42,919 nucleotides of DNA from an uncultured Clostridia bacterium (GTDB lineage Bacteria > Bacillota > Clostridia > Christensenellales > Aristaeellaceae). Position 1 is the first letter of the stretch. Every line of letters starts with the position of its first letter. The stretch lies in assembly GCA_934647235.1 (NCBI GenBank), contig CAKUFG010000025.1, forward strand, positions 1 through 42,919, in the 5' to 3' direction. Positions 32,906 to 38,831 of this stretch are shown here, in pieces. A program made the translations under genes and the position numbers. Below the pieces are notes generated by a model that was given only the letters and a program-made list of their open reading frames with translations, searched no databases and was not told the DNA's origin.

Positions 32906-33277
32906 GCAAAAACACATCCTTTCTCTGCTAATCGATATCTTCATGCAGAGCTTTCATGCTGCGGAAGGAATGACTGCGAATCGACTTGGCACATATTGTA
33001 GACATTTTTTTGCAAGAGTAGTATAATTAAGATCAGTGGGTATATCTGTACGAATTCAGGCGTTTCTGCTTGGGCTTGTCGCCATTCTGGAATGAATTTT
33101 GCGCGAAAACAGCCGGCATATATAGTCTACAAGTTGTTCCATGAAACCGTAAAAATACATCGTATATTTTGTAATGCAATCAAGTAGCAGTTTCAGTTAT
33201 CACTTTAGATTTAGTATCATTATACCAGACTTTTTCCTCGATGTAAATCAATACATGACATGATGAGAAAAGAATAG
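32906..33277. other. Intergenic region upstream of the polysaccharide operon
   Basis: No gene was found. AT-rich tracts occur (TATACT and TACAAT on the minus strand around 32990-33030), any of which could be the leftward operon's -10, but I see no convincing -35 at 17 bases. The region also lies downstream of the long hairpin at 33278. Confidence 0.4.
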
Positions 33278-33330
33278 CAAATAAGCAAATAGATACTCCA
33301 TGAACTGAGTAGTCTATTTGCTTATTTTAT
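33278..33330. terminator. Long AT-rich terminator hairpin
   Basis: AATAAGCAAATAGA (33280-33293) pairs perfectly with TCTATTTGCTTATT (33313-33326), extended inward by ACTC/GAGT, with T-rich flank. Either strand could terminate here. Flanks no nearby stop codon, so its parent gene may be lost. Confidence 0.65.
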
Positions 33331-33404
33331 AGTCAAGTAACCTTTCTATAATTGACTCGAAAATATGGACTTTCTAACACGTTGGACGATAGAAACAGTG
33401 GTGT

Positions 33405-33426
33405 GGACGATAGCCTGTTATCGTCC
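33405..33426. repeat. Short inverted repeat GGACGATA..TATCGTCC
   Basis: 8-base arms around GCCTGT, with a further direct copy of GGACGATA at 33384-33391. No gene is near; a binding site or a remnant. Confidence 0.3.
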
Positions 33427-33626
33427 AAAGTAGGGTGCATTCCATGATAAATCTCTGATTTCGACCCCGAAAAGCAGTCATGAATAGACTAAAAGGGGAC
33501 GGAAAGTGGAAACCTCCATCTGACAAAATGACGCTGAGCAGCCCGTTTCTTGCGCCTATAGCCCATATTTTGTAGTCATAGCCTGTATTCTGACGGTTTA
33601 TCAGTCTATAAATGCAAAAAGAAATC

Positions 33627-33656
33627 CTCATGCTTTGTATCAAAACATGAGGACTT
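33627..33656 (-). terminator. Terminator after the tRNA-Ser 3' end
   Basis: TCCTCATG and CATGAGGA arms enclose TTTGTATCAAA, which itself can pair. On the minus strand TTTCTTTTTGC follows, so it terminates leftward transcription just after the tRNA CCA. This suggests the left side is the native tRNA downstream flank. Confidence 0.7.
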
Positions 33657-33659
33657 AGT

Positions 33660-33715
33660 TGGCGGAGACGGTGGGATTCGAACCCACGGACCCTTGCGGA
33701 TCAACTGATTTCGAG
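33660..33715 (-). tRNA. tRNA-Ser(CGA) 3' fragment, probable attachment site
   Basis: On the minus strand: anticodon loop CTCGAAA (33715-33709, CGA anticodon), 3' anticodon strand TCAGTTG, variable arm GATCC-GCAA-GGGTC, T arm GTGGG-TTCGAAT-CCCAC, acceptor 3' strand CGTCTCC, G and encoded CCA at 33660. The 5' half (D arm and 5' anticodon strand) is absent. Integrative elements often insert at this point and carry the restored half at the other end, so this is best read as the attL/attR copy on the chromosomal side. The tRNA fragment alone is not functional. Confidence 0.75.
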
Positions 33716-33786
33716 TTTTCCCCGTCTTTGGGAACTTGCGAGAACCTTTCGGAAGATGACCGAAAATATTGGAAGTCTCCAAAGGC

Positions 33787-33815
33787 ATTATAACACGGGC
33801 AAAATCGGACTTCAA
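33787..33815 (-). promoter_or_regulatory. Leftward promoter aimed at the tRNA-Ser fragment
   Basis: On the minus strand TTGAAG (33815-33810), 17 bases, and TATAAT (33792-33787). The expected start is at 33780, where GGAGAC begins, the complement of the tRNA acceptor 3' strand GTCTCC. See findings for the possible RNA at 33660-33780. Confidence 0.55.
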
Positions 33816-33926
33816 GAGAGAAAATGGAGAGAAAACCCAGGCGGCACAACGGGTTCAAACATTTTGCTCAAAACCGGGGTATTTGGAGATCAATTTTGCA
33901 CGTTGGAGAGAAAGAGGAGAGAAAAC
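33816..33926. repeat. Pair of 21-base direct repeats near the att site (arm-type candidates)
   Basis: GAGAGAAAATGGAGAGAAAAC at 33816-33836 recurs as GAGAGAAAGAGGAGAGAAAA-C at 33906-33926 (19 of 21 identical), 90 bases apart and about 100-210 bases from the att core. Such repeats near an element end are the usual layout of arm-type binding sites for tyrosine integrases. The rest of the 33716-34120 stretch holds no convincing gene. Confidence 0.45.
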
Positions 33927-34120
33927 AGGTTCCCACCCCCCCTACACGATCAAAAATCAGGTCCTATGAGATTCACCGAATTAGAAAGGGGCAGGTGCAT
34001 CCTGTACCATGTGATGAAGAATCAGGTACTTCACAATTCACCATTGAAATCAGAACTTCACTATGTTATACGCACGGCAGCACTTCTGCTGATTGGCAAT
34101 CAGCTGCGAGGAGGGTTATC

Positions 34121-34732
34121 GTGCTTACAAATAAAGAAATTCAGGCAATGCTTATTCGGTATCCGGATGGCGTCAACAAGGAGATGTTCAGAAAAATATG
34201 CCATATCAGTCCGCGGATGGCACAGTATCTCTTGGAAACGCAGTTGGTGCCATGTGAGATCAAGGCTCAGCGAACGCACCGTTATTGGATAGCGACGGCT
34301 GACATGGTTGCCTATCTGCGGGATCGGGAAAAGCACCCGGAGCGCTACTTCTATCCCAACCAGCGAGACAATGGCGAACATGAGCCCAAACGAAAACACA
34401 GACGCATAAAGGATCGGCCATCAAAATATCAGCTGCAAGCTCTGACAGATAACGACTATGCAAAGGCTTGCCAGGAAGCAGTAGAAAACTGCCCGGACGT
34501 GATGACGATTGAGCAGGCCAGAAGAATCATTGGGTATTCCTATAAAAGCTATTTATCCTGGATACAAGAAAAGAAGCTGATATGTGTCAACGTTCGTGGG
34601 CAGCACCTTGTGCCCAGGCTGGCTCTGTATGAGTTTATGCTGTCAAGCCATTTCAGATCCATCCCAACTAAATCCGATCGGCACTGGGAACTTCTTTCAT
34701 CTGCTGTGAAGCATCAGAAGGATTCAAAATAA
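34121..34732 (+). CDS. Helix-turn-helix (excisionase-like) element protein
   Basis: The 203-residue protein starts at a GTG (LTNKEIQAMLIRYPDGVNKE) with GAGGAGGG just before it. Two copies of an HTH-like module are seen, GVNKEMFRKICHISPRMAQY (about 14-33) and MTIEQARRIIGYSYKSYL (about 128-145), separated by a basic patch EPKRKHRRIKDRPSK. Its place next to the att site fits an excisionase or element regulator. No integrase was found in the window; it should be at the other end of the element. Upstream in-frame codons to 33824 lie in the repeat region and are not used. A terminator follows. Confidence 0.6.
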   Translation: MLTNKEIQAMLIRYPDGVNKEMFRKICHISPRMAQYLLETQLVPCEIKAQRTHRYWIATADMVAYLRDREKHPERYFYPNQRDNGEHEPKRKHRRIKDRPSKYQLQALTDNDYAKACQEAVENCPDVMTIEQARRIIGYSYKSYLSWIQEKKLICVNVRGQHLVPRLALYEFMLSSHFRSIPTKSDRHWELLSSAVKHQKDSK

Positions 34733-34770
34733 TCTATCTGCCTGCTGCATGTGACCTATGCGGCATTGAT

Positions 34771-34809
34771 AAGGCGTTCAGGCAACAAAACCTGAATGCC
34801 CTTTTTTTA
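34771..34809 (+). terminator. Rho-independent terminator
   Basis: GGCGTTCAGG (34773-34782) pairs with CCTGAATGCC (34791-34800, one G-T) around CAACAAAA, then CTTTTTTTA. Confidence 0.85.
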
Positions 34810-34869
34810 TCTTTTTTTGCCGCAATAGCACCGAATGCATGGAACAAAAACGGAAAAGGAGGAAGAATC

Positions 34870-35922
34870 ATGTCTGTCATGCGAGTAGAAAAGAACAGCA
34901 ATTATACTGTCATGGCAAACTATCATCTGAGGGACAAGGGAATCTCACTAAAAGCCAAGGGCCTTCTTTCAGTCATGCTTTCTTTACCTGCAGAATGGGA
35001 TTATACCCTTGCAGGGCTTGCCCATATCAGCAAAGAAGGCGTTGATGCCATTGGCACTGCCGTGAAAGAATTGGAATATGCGGGATATGTTGTTAGAACG
35101 AGGCGTAGAAACGAAGCGGGTCAGCTATTGGATACCGACTATACCATATATGAGTTCCCTCAGAACAAGAAAACTGAGGAGGCCAATGCAAACGAACATA
35201 AGCCTGCTCCTCTCACACCTATACCCGAAAAGCCAATACTGGAAAATCCAGTATTGGATAATCCAGTCCAGGCCATTCCTTCACAGGAAAAGCCTATTCG
35301 GGAAAAAGCCGTACAATTAAATACGGAAGAAAAAAAGAAAAAAGAAAAAAATACTGATATATCAAATCCTTATCAATCAAATATCCATCCATCAATCCCT
35401 GAAACGGAGCGTCCTCCACAGATCGACGAAGAGGCCGAGCTTCCTTGCGAACAAGATGAAGCATTGATCGGTCTTCTCAATTATCAGGCACGATCAAGCG
35501 GGCTGACGGAACGGCAGCTCTACGCAAGCCAACCGACAAAGCTGCCGGACATGCGGAAAAGGCTCTCCTACAACGAATTGGTGCGAAAGGTTAAGGATCA
35601 AATTGATTACTGGGAATTGATGGATGACAACAGCAGGGATGAAATCGAAAATATCTTGTCAATCATGGTAGAAGTGATGTCCACAAAATGCGAATACTTC
35701 ACCATCTCCGGGAAGCAGTATCCAGCCGATTTGGTACATCAACGATTTAGTCAAATCAACAGCAGCACCATCGAATATGTGTTGGAATGTCTTCACAAAT
35801 GCGGAAGTGACATAAGAAACATCAAGCAATATCTGATAACGGCATTATTCAATGCCCCGGCAACCTGTGACAGCTATTACAGTGCTGCGGTTCGCCGGGA
35901 CTTTGAGTTTTTACGGCGGTAA
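34870..35922 (+). CDS. Replication initiator-like protein (N-terminal winged helix, DUF6017)
   Basis: The 350-residue protein begins MSVMRVEKNSNYTVMANYHL, then RDKGISLKAKGLLSVMLSLP and EGVDAIGTAVKELEYAGYV, a winged-helix of the RepA-N/helix-turn-helix replication-initiator type. A low-complexity middle (KPILENPVLDNPV, KKKEKN) follows, then a C-terminal domain DEALIGLLNYQARSSGLT to FEFLRR that matches DUF6017 of ICE/plasmid replication proteins. It likely opens the element's origin during transfer or excision. Close to the next gene (14 bases). KKKEKN repeats resemble spacers rather than catalytic parts. GGAGGAAGAATC gives a strong ribosome site. Confidence 0.8.
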   Translation: MSVMRVEKNSNYTVMANYHLRDKGISLKAKGLLSVMLSLPAEWDYTLAGLAHISKEGVDAIGTAVKELEYAGYVVRTRRRNEAGQLLDTDYTIYEFPQNKKTEEANANEHKPAPLTPIPEKPILENPVLDNPVQAIPSQEKPIREKAVQLNTEEKKKKEKNTDISNPYQSNIHPSIPETERPPQIDEEAELPCEQDEALIGLLNYQARSSGLTERQLYASQPTKLPDMRKRLSYNELVRKVKDQIDYWELMDDNSRDEIENILSIMVEVMSTKCEYFTISGKQYPADLVHQRFSQINSSTIEYVLECLHKCGSDIRNIKQYLITALFNAPATCDSYYSAAVRRDFEFLRR

Positions 35923-35935
35923 AGGAGGCACAACA

Positions 35936-36145
35936 GTGTACAAAAACCATGAGGGTTATGCCGATCCTACGGCAGGAGCAGCTTTAGCCCATATCATCTA
36001 TGAACAGCGCCAAGGTAAAAGAAAAGCATCTCAACGGCGGTTTATTTCTGAACACACTCGAGAGAAAACCCAACGTAATTCTGCGGCAGGGAGGATGGGA
36101 ACTGATGATTATCCACATCATAAGCGACAAGAATCCGCCCTATGA
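35936..36145 (+). CDS. Small element protein, YKNHEGYADPTAG type
   Basis: A GTG at 35936 after AGGAGG (35924-35929) opens a 69-residue frame: YKNHEGYADPTAGAALAHII, YEQRQGKRKASQRRF. This short N-terminus with EGYxDPTAG is recurrent in Firmicutes ICE accessory genes near the replication protein. It is basic and probably unstructured; function unknown. It overlaps the next frame from 36105 to 36145. Confidence 0.6.
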   Translation: MYKNHEGYADPTAGAALAHIIYEQRQGKRKASQRRFISEHTREKTQRNSAAGRMGTDDYPHHKRQESAL

Positions 36146-36377
36146 TCCATTTGACGATCTCGTCATCGCCATTATTAAGCAAGCTACGGATGATTATCGT
36201 TCCGCAGCCAAAATGATAGCAGAAACCGGCAGCCGGTTTGAGAAAAAACGATTGGAGCGGGAAATGAAATCCATCAGTCGTTTTTTTCTGGGTGATTGGT
36301 ATCTTTTATTGAGCGGGCGTGATAATGGCCCACAAATACTTGAACGTCTCGATCAGGAGGTTTTCAAAAATGATTGA
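36105..36377 (+). CDS. Small element protein of unknown function
   Basis: The 90-residue frame MIIHIISDKNPPYDPFDDLV then IAIIKQATDDYRSAAKMIAE and SISRFFLGDWYLLLSGRDNG follows GGGAGGATGGGA. The longer frame from 36000 shares codons with the upstream gene and is not used. It is helical and acidic at the start, common in the same ICE neighbourhoods. Its end overlaps the next ATG by eight bases. Function unknown. Confidence 0.6.
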   Translation: MIIHIISDKNPPYDPFDDLVIAIIKQATDDYRSAAKMIAETGSRFEKKRLEREMKSISRFFLGDWYLLLSGRDNGPQILERLDQEVFKND

Positions 36378-36807
36378 TGCAAGAGAATATCTTCATTCCT
36401 TTCGTATTGCTGATTCCAAGATTCAGTTAAAAATACAGCAGGTGCAGAAGCTAAATGACCGGCTTCTCAGCTTGACAGCGCCAATGGATAAGGAACAAGT
36501 TTCACATACTAAAAACGTGGGAATCATGGCTGAAACGATTGCGACAATCGTCGATAAGAAAAATGAAGTTGATCGGGAAAACAGTGAATTAACGAAGAAG
36601 AAATGTGAATTGATAGAGTTCATGTGCCAAATGCCTGCAGAGGATGCGAAAATCTTGCTCGATCACTTTCTTGACGGTAAAACGATTCTCGCAATCGGCA
36701 AAGAGTTATTTATATCAAAGCGACAAGCACAAAGGCGTGTTAATGAAGCTGTGATTGAATTCCAAAATTTGCTTAACGAGCAGGAGATCCAAGCAAGAGA
36801 AAAATAA
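36370..36807 (+). CDS. DUF1492/sigma-70 region 4-like protein
   Basis: The 145-residue protein has a long coiled-coil front (QLKIQQVQKLNDRLLSL, KNEVDRENSELTKKKCEL) and a C-terminal helix-turn-helix ILAIGKELFISKRQAQRRVN like region 4 of sigma factors. This combination is typical of DUF1492/ArpU-like regulators of phage and ICE. It may regulate transcription in the element. AGGAGG at 36356-36361 precedes the ATG. It ends 15 bases before the promoter region of the next operon. Confidence 0.7.
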   Translation: MIDAREYLHSFRIADSKIQLKIQQVQKLNDRLLSLTAPMDKEQVSHTKNVGIMAETIATIVDKKNEVDRENSELTKKKCELIEFMCQMPAEDAKILLDHFLDGKTILAIGKELFISKRQAQRRVNEAVIEFQNLLNEQEIQAREK

Positions 36808-36890
36808 AAACGGATTTCCTGTTGATAATTTTCAAATTTGGGGTTATAATGGAGCTGTAAGAAAAATAAAAACGGAAATTCCGTTTTTAT
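36798..36890 (+). promoter_or_regulatory. Promoter of the ATPase pair, flanked by direct repeats, with a leader palindrome
   Basis: TTGATA (36822-36827), 17 bases, TATAAT (36845-36850). A 17-base sequence AGAAAAATAAAAACGGA occurs at 36798-36814 and again at 36860-36876, flanking the promoter. The second copy is the left half of a perfect 25-base palindrome ATAAAAACGGAA-A-TTCCGTTTTTAT (36866-36890) that lies between the promoter and the ribosome site of the ATPase gene. The first copy overlaps the end of the DUF1492 gene. This looks like an operator pair and an attenuator-like hairpin with a T run. Confidence 0.65.
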
Positions 36891-36907
36891 TTGAAAGGAT
36901 GATGCTT

Positions 36908-38080
36908 ATGAAACTTCTCAGTATCTCAGCCAAAGGTCTGCCGCTTTTCAAAGAGGAACTGCATATCACTTTTTTTGCGGGACAGCGTGTAAGTGAAGCG
37001 GACAGAAGTCAGCTTCATCTTCTTCGCAAGGGCTCCAGCTATTATCTGAACAATGCTATATCACTGATTGGTATCAACGCATCAGGCAAGACTTCGGCGC
37101 TTAAAGTTGTTTTGCTTGCACTGAATATGCTGAATAATGAACCAATCAATCACATTGAAACGCGGGATATTCTTGGGCAATCGAAAAAAGTAACGCTGGA
37201 TATATGCTTTTTCTCAGATTGCGATGAAATATGCCGCTTAGAAACGGTCATCGCAACCACTCTGGGTAAGAACAAAGAAATCAAGTACACAATCAAAGAG
37301 GAAACATTGTGGACAAAACCCGCTTCGTCAGTAACAACAAAAAAGCAATTACTTGATTTTGATGGAATTACTCCTTCAGCTAAACGAAGCAACGACGAAG
37401 CCTTTCTTCCAAGCGACATCAGTATCATCATCGCTTACAACAAGCAACATCAACAACATATTGAAGTAGCCGATCTTTTATCTTTGACCAATATAAATGT
37501 GCTGCCTATATCTGATGATATACCGCTAGATATTGTTACTTATCTTGATCCAACAGTGGAAAATCTTTCGTTTGCGCATGAGGATAACGATAACAAGATA
37601 TCCGTTCATCTGAAGTTTAAAGGGAAGTCAGAAATTATACTGTCTGATCCTGTTGAACTAAATCACTATCTCTCTTCTGGTACGATCAAAGGAATTGTTA
37701 CCTTTACTTTAGCGATTCGTATTCTAAAATCTGGTGGCTATCTGGTCATTGATGAATTGGAAAACCATTTCAACAAAGAGATCGTAGCGACGCTGATACG
37801 CTTTTTCATGGATGCTGCTATGAATCGCTTCGGTGGTACTTTGATCTTTACAACCCATTATCCGGAATTGCTGGATGAGCTTGAGCGAAATGACTGCATT
37901 TACATCGTTCGCAATCGAGATGGCATTACCGTCAGCAATCTGACAGATATTCTTAAAAGAAACGATCTCAAGAAAAGTGACGCTTATCAGAGTGGTTTTC
38001 TGGAAGGCACTGTCCCTATCTATGAAGCCTACTTGAACCTGAAAAAAAGCATTCGCCTGGCGCTCGGGAAGGAGGGCTGA
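36908..38080 (+). CDS. AAA ATPase of an ATPase/RloB-like two-gene module
   Basis: The 390-residue protein begins MKLLSISAKGLPLFKEELHI. Walker A is SLIGINASGKTSALKVVLL (about 55-65), then a long insertion (about 75-250), Walker B GGYLVIDELENHFNKEI (about 277-290), and switch FTTHYPELLDELE near 315. This is the AAA_21/AAA15 type found in Abi and PARIS-like systems. The pairing with the following RloB-like gene (3-base gap) and the shared regulated promoter suggest a sensor ATPase that releases a toxin-like partner. AAAGGATG precedes ATG 36908; an ATG at 36899 also exists. No transporter features. Confidence 0.75.
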   Translation: MKLLSISAKGLPLFKEELHITFFAGQRVSEADRSQLHLLRKGSSYYLNNAISLIGINASGKTSALKVVLLALNMLNNEPINHIETRDILGQSKKVTLDICFFSDCDEICRLETVIATTLGKNKEIKYTIKEETLWTKPASSVTTKKQLLDFDGITPSAKRSNDEAFLPSDISIIIAYNKQHQQHIEVADLLSLTNINVLPISDDIPLDIVTYLDPTVENLSFAHEDNDNKISVHLKFKGKSEIILSDPVELNHYLSSGTIKGIVTFTLAIRILKSGGYLVIDELENHFNKEIVATLIRFFMDAAMNRFGGTLIFTTHYPELLDELERNDCIYIVRNRDGITVSNLTDILKRNDLKKSDAYQSGFLEGTVPIYEAYLNLKKSIRLALGKEG

Positions 38081-38083
38081 CGG

Positions 38084-38596
38084 ATGAACTATGTGGCTTG
38101 TATTGCGGAAGGGGCAGCGGAAACCGCTATCATAGATATTCTTGTGGATCATCACCTTCTGATATTTGAGAGAGAGCAAATGCTGGATGAACAAGTGCTG
38201 CGCTGTCGAAATGCCAGCACGTTTGAAAGCAGGTATTTACGGAAAGGATTCAGCGGAAAAATCACAGTTTACCGTATTCTCGATTCCAGGCGGGAAAGAT
38301 TCCGTCTTAGCAAAGCCTATGAGCATAAAGTAGATGTAATCAATGTAGTCACTGCGCCAGAAATCGAAATGTTGATTATTCTCAATGAGAATCGGTATGA
38401 CGACTTCAAGAAATCCGGCATGAAACCAAGCGCATACTGTACGATTGTACTGAAGCTTCATGATGTAAAATCCTATGAGTTTGTTGAGCGGTATTTCTCA
38501 GATCCGACAGTTTTGATCTCAGCAATGAAGAAATACACAAAAGTTTCAAGAATTCCCAAAGGCGAATGGGCTTTGCTCAATCTTGTTAAAATGTGA
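38084..38596 (+). CDS. RloB/AbiLii-like small protein, partner of the ATPase
   Basis: The 170-residue protein begins MNYVACIAEGAAETAIIDIL; the EGxxExxII pattern, then YRILDSRRERFRLSKAYEH and TAPEIEMLIILNENRYDDF match the order of motifs in RloB-like (TOPRIM-related) proteins: a Glu in EGxxE, an Asp in ILDSR, and the later E-x2-LxxLxE. The classical DxD is not seen, only D-S-R, so metal catalysis is uncertain. It would act with the ATPase, possibly by cutting RNA or DNA on infection. Its ATG is three bases past the ATPase stop, with GGAGG upstream. Confidence 0.6.
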   Translation: MNYVACIAEGAAETAIIDILVDHHLLIFEREQMLDEQVLRCRNASTFESRYLRKGFSGKITVYRILDSRRERFRLSKAYEHKVDVINVVTAPEIEMLIILNENRYDDFKKSGMKPSAYCTIVLKLHDVKSYEFVERYFSDPTVLISAMKKYTKVSRIPKGEWALLNLVKM

Positions 38597-38831
38597 AAGG
38601 CAAAAATCTATGGATCGCACGAAAATAGAAAAACAATGTACGAAAAGGATTGGTTATTTATTGAAGTGAAAACTGTGATAAATCATATTATCTAAGGGTG
38701 CCCTTAATCGTTTGCTCCGTTTGAAGCGAAATAAAGACACCAAGGTCATGGAAAGAATCTTCCGATTAATCGGAGTCTCCAATTGGTTGAGTTGTAATTC
38801 AAAGTTTAAGTTGAAAGGAGAGTATACTCAG
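38597..38831. other. Intergenic region before gajA
   Basis: No gene. It contains a perfect 14-base palindrome TCCGATTAATCGGA at 38761-38774, a likely operator, and short AT-rich runs. AAAGGAG at 38814-38820 is the gajA ribosome site. Confidence 0.4.

Noticed and set aside
33374..33643. 89-residue leftward open frame
   Set aside because: No ribosome site or recognisable composition; overlaps the tRNA terminator and short inverted repeats.
33660..33780. Complete tRNA-Ser gene
   Set aside because: The 5' anticodon strand and the D arm cannot be formed, though the acceptor ends pair; recorded as fragment plus a separate finding.
36908..38596. PARIS (AriA/AriB) system
   Set aside because: The second gene is too short and lacks the DUF4435/TOPRIM layout of AriB; a RloB/AbiL-like label fits better but is also unproven.
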